The notes: generated by a model from the letters alone, not told the origin. DNA of 64,000 nt from Lantana camara (GCA_037501455.1 CM074865.1:9559001-9623000); one strand, 5' to 3'. Positions 23,503 to 35,766 are shown, counted from the stretch's first letter. Numbers and translations: made by a program.

Positions 23503-24257
23503 ATACGCAGCAGCAACAAAACCGGGCAAAACCGGACCAAAATCAACCAAAACAACAACAAATGCAAGATCACTCCATACCAATTAACCAAATACATCAA
23601 ATACACATTATACTTCACTTATCCAACAAACAAACCATGAAATACACATCAAAGCAACAAGAATTCCTCATGAAAACCCCATAAATATACACATGCTTCC
23701 AGCTTTCATAAGCTTCAAATTTTCATGCAAGTAATGAAGAAACAAGGTCCTAAACACACTTCTAAACAAGAATAAACATGAAAGCATCAATCAATCATCA
23801 ACCCTACTCATGTATCCAATAAGAAATTCAATCAATTCTCCAATATACGTCGAAATGAAGAAAAAGATGAGATGAAATGAAGAGATGAAGATGATGATGC
23901 TTCTAGCTTTCCAAATCCTCCAAAATATAGCTTGAATTGAGATGTAAATTTCCTTCCTTCTCTTGGTGTGAAAATCTGTCTTTAGTAGGTGTGAGTGTGT
24001 GAAATTCTTGTGTTGAGTTGATGAATGAAATGTAAGGAATGAGATGTATATACATGATATAATATATCCCCCACTAGCATGATACACACTAATTGCACTT
24101 AAGTCCCTAAGTTATTTAAATGAATGCACCCAAGTATCATTCCATAAGGTATGAGCAATTAACTTCAATTAATGTAATGCAATTAAGTCCACATATTTAT
24201 GAAATGATCGATTAAAGTCATATAATACAATTAGGCACATTATCACTTATTATTTAT

Positions 24258-26105
24258 TGACAGGTGTCGAATCCGTCAAAAATAAATGTAAAACCTATTC
24301 AACGACTAAACACAGAGTATAGTGCAAACAGGGTCGATCCACAGGGACTGGTTGACTTATTTCTAACAATTCCAAGAAATTCACGAAAATGAATAATTAA
24401 AAGGGGGGTTTTGGATTATTATAACTAAAGTATGCAATTAAAATAAAATAACAAAAATTAGAAACTAACTAAAATTAAGCAAGTAAAATCACGTAGGATT
24501 AAATCAATCAAAGGAAAATTACCTAGCCAGGGATATTCGATTCGAATTGTTATATTGATCATCGACTCAAGGATAAATTCAAGTTATTCAGACAGATTGG
24601 CTATAGTTGATAGAGACACTCGACTCAACCTCGTTTTTACTTAATTAGTCGGATAACCTAGAGACACTCGACAGTTATCTTCCCTAACAAATTCACAACC
24701 CCTAGAGACACTCGACAGGATTTAATGAATTTGCAGCATTAAGAATCATAAAAACACCAATCCTAATTAACCAAGTCGTGACACACGCAAGATTTAAATT
24801 AGATTATCAAATCCCTTAGTGAACGAGGAATGTTATCGCTAAGACCCTGTCACTAATTTACCACAAATTATCAATCAACTTTACTACACTTCAAGTATCA
24901 TGAATGGCACTATGCAATTTAAACAACCTAGAGATCGTGCACTATCCCGAAATTGCCTAATTACAATAAACACGAAACACGGAGATAAGATAAATGCCGA
25001 AATAAACATGAATTAATAAAAACGTTTAGGTCTCACAATAATCCAAAATCGAATCTATAATCCCTAACTAGATAATTAAGAACTTAGCTACTAAAATCCA
25101 TAAAAACAATATAGGAATTCTTTAATATAAATAAACTAAAAACAAAACGAAAGAATTAAACTAAGAACGAAAAACTCGTGATGTTGCTCCCAAAATCTCG
25201 AACAACTGCTCCCAAGGAACCCGGAGCTCTGCTGCCCCCAGTGTACGTGATATCTCCCTTCCAAGCTACTGTCATGCAAATAAATATATATAAGATCCAA
25301 GCCTCCAAATCTCTAACCCCACGGGCCAAAAGACTTCTCATGCAAATAGGAATTGATTACTTGCACTCCAAGCCCTCAAAGTTTCCAACTGCTGGACCTC
25401 TTCCCGCAAGCCCAACACAAGGCAAATTGGACTTCTCCAATTAATTCCAAATAAGCGCAAGCCCATAAATTCAAGACCCTATCTTCTAGTTAATTCCATG
25501 CTTCCAAAAATCCACATGCACGCAACCTAAAAATAGAAAACTCAAATAACACAAATGGGTTTCTTTTTATTATAATCCCATGGGCAACCTCGGCCCACTC
25601 AATCCTAAAATCCAAGCACATTATTAAAGTCCACAAAGTGCACCCCCAACTCCACGCCAAGTCAAGTAAATTGGGTCCTCAAAATCCTATTCTTGCACGC
25701 AGCCCATAACACTTCCAAACAAATTGGGCCTTTCTTCGATTAATTACCGTAGCAACATGTAACCCAATTTCATTTTAATTCCCATGCAACAATCACGCTC
25801 GGCCCGACACATCACTAATTGATTTGAAATCAAAACAGTCTCCCAACACTTATGAATGCATGCATGAATTGCAGACTTCAAAACTGCTCCAATTGTATTA
25901 CGTCCTCATCAAGTCAGCGGCAACAATGTTCGCCGAACATCTTCATAAAACGATCAAATTAGCACCAATTTCGTTGCAATTTCGTATTCAAAGTCCGAAT
26001 CTACAATATAAACAACAAATCATCAATTGCTTTCGAGATAGTATCAATTCAAGCACAATTCGAGGTATAATTCCATTATAAAAATGACGAAATAACGAGT
26101 TATCA
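24258..26105 (-). repeat. 3' LTR of the gypsy derivative (1848 bp)
   Basis: On the minus strand it starts TGATAACTCGTTATTTCGTC right after a polypurine tract and ends CACCTGTCA at 24258. It includes the 'gtggatcgaccctgtttgcac' segment common near the end of this LTR class. Short open stretches inside it are not genes. Confidence 0.9.
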
Positions 26106-26120
26106 AATCCCCCCACACTT
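26106..26120 (-). other. Polypurine tract of the gypsy derivative
   Basis: The minus strand reads AAGTGTGGGGGGATT immediately before the 3' LTR, the plus-strand priming site. A second, nearly identical tract with similar flank lies upstream at about 27359-27374. Confidence 0.85.
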
Positions 26121-27777
26121 GCTCATTACTCGTCCTCGAGAAATCATGAAAATCAAATGGAAACAATATCACCCATCAAACACAATCACAAAGGCAATCA
26201 TCGAATTCTCGCCTAAACAAGTCTAGCTCATCAACACACTACTCAATTGCAAAAAACTTAACAAATTAGTATAAATAAAATACTCTCGTGTAATGTAGTG
26301 TGAATTGAACGAAAGAATGTACAAAGACTAGATTGATTAGTCTATGATTTTCGCTTAAGTACCAATTATCAATTTCGAATGCATCCTTCACTCCAATCTC
26401 CACTAATGTAGTTAACTCATAACTCGGAATCGATAGGTCTTTCGAGCTTGTAATGTAAGGCTTGGGTAAAGGTTGGGAAAATTTTGGAATTAGTGACTAA
26501 TACACCAAGCTTACACATTTTTCATAATAAAACCCATGGTATTTCCTTTTTCATCTACCGGACTCCCTTACATTGCTTTAAACAACTAATTTCCCTCCTT
26601 TTTCATATCAAACACACTCTCACTTTCTTTTTTTTTTTTCGCAATTTTTCCACTTTTTTTTCTCTCATTTTTTTGTTTCTTTCTTTTGACTTCTTTTCCT
26701 TTTTTTTTTTCTATATTTTCAACAATGCTCAATCTCTATTTTTTTTCTCAACTTTCAATTCAGCACAAAAGGATAACAAGGAGCCCAAAGACATCTAAAA
26801 ATACATACCCAAAATGAGCAAGCAAGGTGTGATTCAAAGAAGGGTAGGAAAATAATGTTGTGCATAGGCTTGTAATGTGGCTAAGAAGGAATTTTGCACA
26901 ACATTCAGGCTCAGCGGGGTCAAACGGGATAATTTTATTTGTGAAAAGATCAAGAAAAGGCTTACCATCGACAACGATCGCCTAAGTCACTTCCCAAATC
27001 AATCATTAACTAAAAATTTCGCCTCGAAGGAAGCTAAGATGCATTCTAATCAACTTTTAGACCTATTTGAAAATCACGAACTTCTCTATCTAAGCAAAGC
27101 ACATTAATTCTTTCAATGGTGCGCGAAAAATAAAGGTATAAGATTATACTAATCTGTCAAATTCTACACAAATTTCATGCATTTAACAAGCCTAACTCGT
27201 TCTAGCAAAATTCAATAATCAAACCTAATAGAAAGCATTCAAAAAGGGAGAAATATTTCCATAATTATCAACATCCTCAAGTTCGAAGTAAAATCACAAG
27301 TTCAACCACAAAAACAAAAATTTCAAAAAAAATTTAGTTCTAGCACTAGTGTACCTAATCCCCCCACACTTAAATCATGCATTGTCCTCGAGGCATAAGA
27401 AAAATCAAGATCTAGAGTAAAGAGGACTTCCCTGAAGTTCAGGTTGGGGAGGTAGGGCGTCTGGGCATGTAAATTTCCCATTTAATTTGAAATTCTGGAA
27501 GTGGCGTGGGTGTTAGGCATGGTCACGCCCAAGGGTCACGTTAGCAGAAAATTGACAGCAGTTATCAGCAGCATATCAGCAGCATCTGGGCCAGGTTACG
27601 CGCTCCTGCAAGACAGAAAAGGGGAGCAAATCAACAGAAACACCACGAGAACCGAAAAAACCAAAAAGAAAGAAACTAAGGGAAGAAAAAGACGCCTAAA
27701 CCGCCAAAACTTGGGTTGCCTCCCAATAGCGCCCTTGTTTAATGTCTTAGGCTCGACAAGACTTGTTAAAGTCCTTC
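26121..27777. other. 3' non-coding region of the gypsy derivative
   Basis: No coding sequence. It holds T-rich stretches (26625-26720) and the second polypurine-tract-like copy at 27359-27374 followed by 'attgtcctcgagg', which parallels 'actcgtcctcgaga' after the first tract. Confidence 0.6.
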
Positions 27778-29709
27778 TCAAATGAAGGTACAACCTCCAT
27801 ACAAATCCCCTCGACTGTGTGGAGATGACTCTTCTAGTCCATTGCGTCCTCTAGATTGGGGATGGTAAGTCGTAGAGGTTCGCAACATGACTTGATACTT
27901 CCTCATCAAACACTCCATCAACCGTTTGTAAAAATGTTTACCCCGATCACTAAGATTCCTGAACTCGAAAAAGATATGAGATCTGAGGAAGGTAGTAGTC
28001 AAATAATCAATAATATCAGCATACCAGTGCGTGACTTTAGAGCGTGGCCACGTCTTACAGTCACGTGTCTTGAAAAACTGCTCATCCAGAAATTCAGCTC
28101 GTGTAGGCATTAAATCTGCAAATTTTCCTCCACCTTTAAAGGTATAACTCAGATTATCCAAAAATTTCTTGAGTCCCACAATAGGTGCCTGCAAAACGAA
28201 AGAATTCAGTTTAGCTAAATTATCAAGTAGTTTCAAATTCGAAGCCTTTATACTTAGATACTCTAATGGAATAACCATATCATAGATATCATCATGCAAA
28301 CCAACATGTTTCGGCTTACTCTCAAAATTTTCAACTACCAAATTTTGAAGGGATTCGAAACTTAGCTTTTCCACGTTGTTAGGCTCAAGAATTTCAATAC
28401 TTGGGTTTTCAATCACATCAACACAAAACACACTAGACAATTTATCAGGATGTTTCATAGCATCGTAAACATTAAATTTAACAATGTCACCGTCAAATTC
28501 AAGAGTTAACAATCCATTATAAACGTCTATTTTGGCTCTAGCAGTGCTTAAAAATGGGCGACCAAGCAAAATATCAGAAGGCTTAGAGGATTTATCATCC
28601 TCCATATCTAGTACGAAAAAGTCAGCAGGAAAAGCCAAATCGTTGACTTGTACGAGCACATCCTCCAACACTCCTTCCGGGTACACTATGGATCGATCAG
28701 CAAGCTGGATTATAATACCTGTACCTCTCAAGGGACCAAGATTAAGTGCATTATAAACAGATAGAGGCATAATATTAATCGACGCACCCAAATCACACAT
28801 AGCTTTCTTAATACCAAGGTTACCTATTTTACACGGAATTGAAAACATACCTTGGTCTCTGCATTTCGGTGGTAATTTCTTTTGCAAAACCGCGGAGACA
28901 TTTTCTCCAACACTTACCCTTTCGTTACCTTTTAGTTTCCGTTTGTTGGTGCAGAGTTCTTTAAGAAACTTCGCGTAGCGTGGAATTTGTTGGATAGCAT
29001 CCAACAAAGGAATGTTGACCTCAATCTTTCGAAATGTATCAAGAATGCCTTGTTCCTCCTTTTGTTTTCTTGCTTGGATCAGGCGCTCTGGAAACGGGGG
29101 TGGTTCCACCCATGGCTTAGGCTGGACTTTAATTTCTGGCTCTCTGTCGCGACTGGAGCTTAAGGCGTGGTCACGCTTAACGGTCAAGTCGTCGTTCTGA
29201 TCAGTTTCAGCCCTGTTCTGGCGAGTTTTGGTCTTCTCCACAGCTGGAGGCAGTTCCTTACCACTTATGACCGTGATTGCACTCACGTTGTGCCTCGGAT
29301 CCTCGGTTTGAGAAGGCAACTTACCTTGATTCTCAATCCTGCTCAAAACCGTTGCAATCTGTCCCAATTGAGTTTCCAAATTCTTGACTTGATTTTCCAA
29401 GCTACTGAGTCGGATGTCTTGGGGGTTGAGGGTTTGATTGGGTTGATTCGGTTGTTGGTTGTATTGTTGGGATTGCGGAGGTAATTGGCAAACTGTCTCT
29501 ACTTGTGGGATTCCTGCACTCATGTTAGATGCTAAAGCAGCTATCATATTCTTGAGTTCCTCAAATTGGGAAGAATTTACCTCTTCTACCTGTCTCGTCA
29601 TGTCGGACTTAGCATAGTATTTTTGTGAGGCTCTAGAGATTCTGCTAATTAATTCCGTCAATTCCACAGGTGTTTTGATCATAATGGAACCTCCACTTGA
29701 AGCATCCAA
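27778..29709 (-). CDS. Gag (C-terminal part)-protease-integrase-tail fusion of the gypsy derivative
   Basis: An open frame of about 643 codons without a stop; the listed first codon is TTG and the frame is open a little further upstream, so the true start is uncertain. Residues 1-300 are the C-terminal part of an Athila/Tat gag: LDASSGGSIMIKTP, then a Gln/Pro-rich stretch and a coiled-coil-like LENQVKNLETQLGQI at about 104-118. The retroviral-type aspartic protease has DLGAS at 306-310 and ILLGRPFL near 395. From about 520 it holds a piece of the RNase H-integrase linker (HWYADIIDYL). From about 588 comes the integrase core end (LSDRGKHFYKRL, STTYHPQ). The gag N-terminus, reverse transcriptase, RNase H and most of integrase have been deleted, yet the joints keep one frame. 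Confidence 0.85.
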   Translation of the reverse strand: MDASSGGSIMIKTPVELTELISRISRASQKYYAKSDMTRQVEEVNSSQFEELKNMIAALASNMSAGIPQVETVCQLPPQSQQYNQQPNQPNQTLNPQDIRLSSLENQVKNLETQLGQIATVLSRIENQGKLPSQTEDPRHNVSAITVISGKELPPAVEKTKTRQNRAETDQNDDLTVKRDHALSSSRDREPEIKVQPKPWVEPPPFPERLIQARKQKEEQGILDTFRKIEVNIPLLDAIQQIPRYAKFLKELCTNKRKLKGNERVSVGENVSAVLQKKLPPKCRDQGMFSIPCKIGNLGIKKAMCDLGASINIMPLSVYNALNLGPLRGTGIIIQLADRSIVYPEGVLEDVLVQVNDLAFPADFFVLDMEDDKSSKPSDILLGRPFLSTARAKIDVYNGLLTLEFDGDIVKFNVYDAMKHPDKLSSVFCVDVIENPSIEILEPNNVEKLSFESLQNLVVENFESKPKHVGLHDDIYDMVIPLEYLSIKASNLKLLDNLAKLNSFVLQAPIVGLKKFLDNLSYTFKGGGKFADLMPTRAEFLDEQFFKTRDCKTWPRSKVTHWYADIIDYLTTTFLRSHIFFEFRNLSDRGKHFYKRLMECLMRKYQVMLRTSTTYHPQSRGRNGLEESSPHSRGDLYGGCTFI

Positions 29710-29717
29710 CTGCCTTT

Positions 29718-29735
29718 TGGCGCCGTTGCCGGGGA
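29718..29735 (+). other. Primer-binding-site-like 18-mer in the wrong orientation
   Basis: TGGCGCCGTTGCCGGGGA is the usual primer site of Athila/Tat elements. It should read this way in element sense (minus strand) right after the 5' LTR; instead it reads so on the plus strand, between the truncated 5' LTR and the truncated gag. Confidence 0.8.
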
Positions 29736-31307
29736 TATTCGATTCGAATTGTTATATTGATCATCGACTCAAGGATAAATTCAAGTTATTCAGACAGATT
29801 GGCTATAGTTGATAGAGACACTCGACTCAACCTCGTTTTTACTTAATTAGTCGGATAACCTAGAGACACTCGACAGTTATCTTCCCTAACAAATTCACAA
29901 CCCCTAGAGACACTCGACAGGATTTAATGAATTTGCAGCATTAAGAATCATAAAAACACCAATCCTAATTAACCAAGTCGTGACACACGCAAGATTTAAA
30001 TTAGATTATCAAATCCCTTAGTGAACGAGGAATGTTATCGCTAAGACCCTGTCACTAATTTACCACAAATTATCAATCAACTTTACTACACTTCAAGTAT
30101 CATGAATGGCACTATGCAATTTAAACAACCTAGAGATCGTGCACTATCCCGAAATTGCCTAATTACAATAAACACGAAACACGGAGATAAGATAAATGCC
30201 GAAATAAACATGAATTAATAAAAACGTTTAGGTCTCACAATAATCCAAAATCGAATCTATAATCCCTAACTAGATAATTAAGAACTTAGCTACTAAAATC
30301 CATAAAAACAATATAGGAATTCTTTAATATAAATAAACTAAAAACAAAACGAAAGAATTAAACTAAGAACGAAAAACTCGTGATGTTGCTCCCAAAATCT
30401 CGAACAACTGCTCCCAAGGAACCCGGAGCTCTGCTGCCCCCAGTGTACGTGATATCTCCCTTCCAAGCTACTGTCATGCAAATAAATATATATAAGATCC
30501 AAGCCTCCAAATCTCTAACCCCACGGGCCAAAAGACTTCTCATGCAAATAGGAATTGATTACTTGCACTCCAAGCCCTCAAAGTTTCCAACTGCTGGACC
30601 TCTTCCCGCAAGCCCAACACAAGGCAAATTGGACTTCTCCAATTAATTCCAAATAAGCGCAAGCCCATAAATTCAAGACCCTATCTTCTAGTTAATTCCA
30701 TGCTTCCAAAAATCCACATGCACGCAACCTAAAAATAGAAAACTCAAATAACACAAATGGGTTTCTTTTTATTATAATCCCATGGGCAACCTCGGCCCAC
30801 TCAATCCTAAAATCCAAGCACATTATTAAAGTCCACAAAGTGCACCCCCAACTCCACGCCAAGTCAAGTAAATTGGGTCCTCAAAATCCTATTCTTGCAC
30901 GCAGCCCATAACACTTCCAAACAAATTGGGCCTTTCTTCGATTAATTACCGTAGCAACATGTAACCCAATTTCATTTTAATTCCCATGCAACAATCACGC
31001 TCGGCCCGACACATCACTAATTGATTTGAAATCAAAACAGTCTCCCAACACTTATGAATGCATGCATGAATTGCAGACTTCAAAACTGCTCCAATTGTAT
31101 TACGTCCTCATCAAGTCAGCGGCAACAATGTTCGCCGAACATCTTCATAAAACGATCAAATTAGCACCAATTTCGTTGCAATTTCGTATTCAAAGTCCGA
31201 ATCTACAATATAAACAACAAATCATCAATTGCTTTCGAGATAGTATCAATTCAAGCACAATTCGAGGTATAATTCCATTATAAAAATGACGAAATAACGA
31301 GTTATCA
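29732..31307 (-). repeat. 5' LTR of the gypsy derivative, truncated (1576 bp)
   Basis: Matches 24530-26105 at a constant offset of 5202 with no difference noticed. It lacks the last 272 bp present in the left LTR; the break falls at the CCC of GAATATCCC and continues into the inverted primer-site motif. Confidence 0.92.
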
Positions 31308-31478
31308 TTTATAAATTCACATTAGAACCAATTCATATAAGTACATAAGAATATATAAGGCACCTAATAATGTAATGAAAATTATAAATGAGCATATGAA
31401 ATAATTAAAATAACCCCCAACTCCCGAAGACCCGCACGTGGCGTGCTTACCTGAACTTCCGGAAATTGGGGCGTTACA

Positions 31479-32678
31479 ACTCATCTTTACCTTGCGTTCT
31501 GTTTTCATAATATGAACATGAGTAACAATATTTACATTCTCCATCCATCATATAAAAATTATTTAAGTTATTTCATCTACATGATTTATGTACCATGTGT
31601 TTTATAACTCACTCATAAAGTTGGGGATTCTTTTCCTAATAAAAAAATTTTACACAAAAAATTGATCAAGTTGATTGTGTACTATAAGGTTATATTTTAA
31701 CCCAAAAACTATCAAAATATGAGCATATGACAACCATTTCTTTTGAAACTTGATTGTATGAATATGTCCAACCACATTTTCAGAAATCTCCTTACTGAAT
31801 AAGTGATATTTTAAATTTTGTAACTTTTCTCAAAAAATTTGTGACGTCTTTCAAATCATGATCACTAAATGATACAATTAACAACTGATCATTGAGTGAC
31901 ATCATTATTGAATCAAAATATTATATGGGTTTGTCCTTAATTTGGTATGTGCGTCAATATACATCAAAATCAACTATTCTTTCTTTTAACTAACTATTTT
32001 TTTTATCTATTTTTAATTCTCTATTTGCTATTGATCTTGCATTCCATTTTTTTATTTATATTTCTCTAACGAACATTATTTAAGATTTATATTAATATTT
32101 TTCTATTTATTTTATATATATAGTAGAAATAATTAAAAGAGTAAATTAATATAAAAAACTCAAGGAATGTTTAATTGAACACCATAAAAATAATTTATAA
32201 AATTAAATTATATCTTATTTTTACATGCACACATATTAAGTTTCCTTAGAATTCTTAATTTAAAATAACTTTGGTCTGACGATCTGCAATTCTAAATGGT
32301 GGTATATATTAAATGTAAGAAATCAAAAACCCTATTTATCCTATTTAATATATATATACTATGTTAATTAACCTATCTAAATAACATTTACACATTTAAT
32401 TTATATTTTATTATATAAACTAATGAAATATTATATTGTTAATTATATTTAGATAATTATAATTATATTAATATTAGTTAATTGAAAATTATTTTATATA
32501 AATTATTCAATTATATTATTTTGATAATTAGATATGTTTATAAAATTATAATATGATTATAATTAAAGAAAGTTTATGAACTTAGATAATTAGAATTATG
32601 GAGTTATATAATTAGAATTACATTAGGATTGATTTATTGAAACTTATCTTATTTAACTCATTCAATTTAGATCATATT
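31479..32678. other. AT-rich intergenic DNA, no supported gene
   Basis: No open frame, RNA gene or element end recognised. Confidence 0.5.
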
Positions 32679-32690
32679 TTATTTTAATTA

Positions 32691-33637
32691 TTGGCTGGCG
32701 AGTAGAGCAGCCGAACTGCAATCTAATTGGAGCTACCCGGAGGAGAATATGGAACTGAGGCTTCAAGGCTTCGGAAGAGTGGATAAGTGGGGTCTACCAG
32801 CTTTCCGTTTCAAATAGAATGCTAGGGAGGGGTTGGACATTGGCATTTCAATGGATAACGGGAGCTGGGATCGCAATTATACAGCTGGTAATTTTCTAAC
32901 GCATGATTTATTCCCTTGCTATGTATTTCATTACAACATTAATTTGGCTCGAGAAAAGGAAAAGTGGGTGCAGGACATGTTATATTGGAGAAACAGAGAG
33001 ACTTGGTATCATTGGGGTAACAGATTTTTTTGCAGCATCAATTTGGTTTTGAGAAATAAGTTTGATACTACTGATCTCAATGGGCCGTGTAAGGCTGATT
33101 TTGTCCTACAGGACCAACAGACGATTGGAGATGGCGCATGGACACGGACGCGAGGAAAGATCCTTTCCCTTTGGGGAATAGCTTGTTACTTTCGAATTGA
33201 CGGTATAATGCTTGTTGCAAACCAATTACCGAACACCAATGATGAAAGTCCCAAGGACGCCATGACAGTGGTGGAGGTCAGACCTTGTCGATTTGGGCCC
33301 TCATCTATATCCACCATAGCCTACGACCCTGGGTGCCTCGTCTTTAGGCCAACGACTGACCCTTTGGTAGTCATGAGCATCAGGGATAGCTGGTACAACT
33401 TCAACTCCCAGCGCAAGAGAGGGAGCAAGAATTGGAAGTGCCTTTATGTCAGTGTTTATGAGAAGGTTTATGCCCATGTGCATCACAATGTTTGTCTCTC
33501 GTTTAGGCATTTCACTTTTCATAGTCTTTTGGACTTATGGATCATTTCTCGTTGTATCTACACTTGGGTTCGGTTCTTAATAAAGGAGGAGAGGGCCTCG
33601 TTAAAAACCCCACGGTCTTCCTGACCGGTTTCCTTTT

Positions 33638-33668
<31 letters not shown>

Positions 33669-33672
33669 TATA
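32691..33672 (+). pseudogene. Retroposed (polyadenylated) sequence of unknown origin
   Basis: A GC-richer block ends in a 14-15 base A-run (about 33638-33652) and (TA)n, flanked by a 12-bp direct repeat TTATTTTAATTA (32679-32690, 33673-33684), the pattern left by LINE-driven retroposition. One frame is open from at least 32704 to 33624 apart from a single TAG at 32815; after it the first ATG is 32851, giving 257 codons. The predicted protein is rich in Trp, Tyr and Arg and shows no domain, signal peptide or motif I recognise. The last ~30 residues probably read through 3' untranslated sequence ('gcctcgttaaaaaccccac'). It may be a 5'-truncated copy of a host mRNA or of an unrecognised element. 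The flanks are AT-rich, so the repeat could be partly chance. Confidence 0.5.
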
Positions 33673-33840
33673 TTATTTTAATTAATTATCAAATTTTATT
33701 AAAATTATAAAGTAAATTAATTTAATGTTTTCCAATTCGTTAGATATATCTTATTATAACATTTTAAATTATAGAGTTTTAAATTAAAAAATAGACAACT
33801 TATATTATAAGCTTTGAATACAAGTAACTAATATATTAAT

Positions 33841-34182
33841 AGGGTTAATTACAGATAGCTCCCACGGGAGTATTAGAAATTATAACTTGTGATCCTCTTA
33901 GTCAAACAATTACATATACACCCATTAAGGAGTTTGAAAATTATACGAAACACCCATGAATTGAGGTTCGTTTAATTATTTTATGACATCATCAAAATTT
34001 TAACTTGATTTCCCTATTTTGACCCTTCAGTTAGTATAAATTTGAATTAGTATTGAAAATTTAAATTTAATAAATTAAATCATTAATTAATATAAAATAA
34101 TATGATTTTGTCATTTTAAATATTAAATTATATATATAGAAAATCTAAATTTAATGGGTTAAATATAATATTAGAAAACTTA

Positions 34183-34213
<31 letters not shown>

Positions 34214-34369
34214 GACAATATATAATTAATAAATATATAATAATGTAATGTTTATATATGTTATATATCATACATATTACATATCAGTATGTATGAATAT
34301 ATATGTATATTGGCGTGTTATATATATACGTATGAATGAATATATGTATTGCCGTGTGGTGGTGGTGTA

Positions 34370-34404
<35 letters not shown>

Positions 34405-34823
34405 AATATTACTTTATTATATATATTTATTATGTATTATAACTCTATATAACATCATTTTCTAAATATTATATTTAACCCATTAAATTCATATTTATTA
34501 TATATAATTTAATATTTGAAATGATAAATCATATCATCTCATATTAATTAATGATTTAATTTATTAAATTTAGATTTTTAATACCAATCTAGGTATAGTT
34601 AGGAATAATTATTAAAATAAAAATTGTTATACTAAATGAATGGTTAAAATAGGAAAATCAAGTAAAAGTTTGATGATGTCATCAAAAATTTAAAAGAACC
34701 CTAATTTATGGGTGTTTTGTGTAACTTTCAAACTCCTCAATGGGTGTATATGTAATTGTTTGACTAAGAGGGTCACAAGTTGTAATTTCTAATACTCACA
34801 TGGAGTCTATATGTAATTAACCC
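33841..34823. mobile_element. Long-inverted-repeat MITE, about 1 kb, 9-bp target duplication
   Basis: It begins AGGGTTAATTACAGATAG and ends ATATGTAATTAACCC. The arms match as inverted copies for several hundred bases ('tttgactaagagggtcacaag', 'cacccattaaggagtttgaaa'). The centre is TA-rich microsatellite. Both sides have TATATTAAT (33832-33840, 34824-34832), a 9-bp duplication as for Mutator-like elements; an 8-bp reading (ATATTAAT) also fits. No coding. Confidence 0.75.
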
Positions 34824-35766
34824 TATATTAATATTAAAACAGTCATTGTTAAACTATATATATATTTTTTTTAAGTTAAAAAAGTTTTAATTCTACCAAG
34901 AGTTCTATTGTATCTTAATAAGTACTTTTAGATATAGTTAAATTAATGATTTATAATATGTAATTACATAGTTATCCGTAACTAATAGTTATCCATATAA
35001 TTATTATGAGGGTATTTTAGGCGATCCGTATTTTGTAAGAAACAACTCGCACTTTTATAATATACATAGATAGAATAGATAGATAGATAGATGGATAGAG
35101 GATTACCTCGAGGGAGATAACCAACACAAGCAGCAATAGTTGAAAGACAGCAAATAGTTATAGTTAGTGCCTTTCCATGGACGGCTCTAGCTGGAGATAG
35201 CTCTTCTTCTCCAGAACGAAGAAGTTCATCCCCGACTCTGTTGTATTTTCTTGAAATGAATATACCGAGCAAAATTAGTAGACCAACAGCCAAAAGAGCA
35301 CTTGCTATTGCAATAATGATTTTTGAGGCTAGTGATTTCTTCCTTTGGACCCCTGGAGGGGGAGTTGGTTTAGGAAAGATCAAATTTTTATTTCTCTTAG
35401 AAATTAATGGATCTGCATTGATGGATATGCAGAGAAAAGAAGTGAAAGAGAATCTGGATATTATTTGTAAGATACAAACTACACATATATATATCCTAAT
35501 TACGGTGGAAGTTACAATTTAAGATAAGAATAAAAAGTAGTTACAAAATAGATAAAACTAAATATTAAATTTTAAATATCTAGTTATATTTCTAACACTC
35601 CCACTTCAAGTTGGAGTTTCGAAAGAATGAAAAAATAACTTGAACTTTCCTTTCTCCTTGATTTTCTCCAAAGTCTTGAAAATTTTCTGCAACTCTTTGC
35701 TTGATTTTCTCCGAAAACTTGAAAACTTTATTTTTCTAATCCTTACTTTTCTTTTCATTTTATTTT

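Larger units (their letters stand above)
24258..31307 (-). mobile_element. Athila/Tat-type Ty3/gypsy derivative, internally deleted, young
   Basis: Termini TGATAACTCG...CACCTGTCA on the minus strand, with a 5-bp duplication TTTAT (24253-24257 and 31308-31312). The left LTR is complete (1848 bp). The right LTR lacks its last 272 bp. Between them lies one long frame (protease and gag remnants fused to an integrase tail) and a non-coding 3' region with a polypurine tract. Reverse transcriptase and RNase H are absent, so it is non-autonomous. The shared 1576 bp of the two LTRs look identical by eye, meaning a very recent insertion or later homogenisation. Confidence 0.88.
21760..31478 (-). mobile_element. 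Old LTR (probably solo), split by a gypsy element
   Basis: The two outer parts, 21760-24257 and 31313-31478, together make about 2.66 kb. They are collinear with the 2.9-kb unit at 56142-59055: the same landmarks appear in order (GCGAACGGGAGACAATAAA, TAGCTAGGCGGG, a segment around the phrase GACTCCCACG, CGTCAGCCC then GCTTTCCCGGTTGGCTC, and the terminal GGGGCGTTACA). On the minus strand it begins TGTAACGCCCC, as Tekay/Del-type Ty3/gypsy LTRs often do. The left terminal base is changed and no clear 5-bp duplication remains, so it is old. No coding sequence of its own. Family assignment is by general resemblance only. Confidence 0.6.

Noticed and set aside
25156..26081. Short open frames in the left gypsy LTR, repeated identically at 30358-31283
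   Set aside because: They sit inside the duplicated LTR; identity reflects LTR duplication, not conserved genes.
26484..26798. Phe-rich open frame in the gypsy 3' region
   Set aside because: It is a translation of T-rich non-coding DNA next to the polypurine tract.
32833..32850. Start of the retroposed frame at TTG 32833
   Set aside because: The first ATG after the in-frame TAG is 32851, a more likely start if the frame is used at all.
34860..35065. A second Helitron 3' end
   Set aside because: The sequence resembles the subterminal part at 18600-18810 but stops before any hairpin or CTRR end, so at most it is a fragment.
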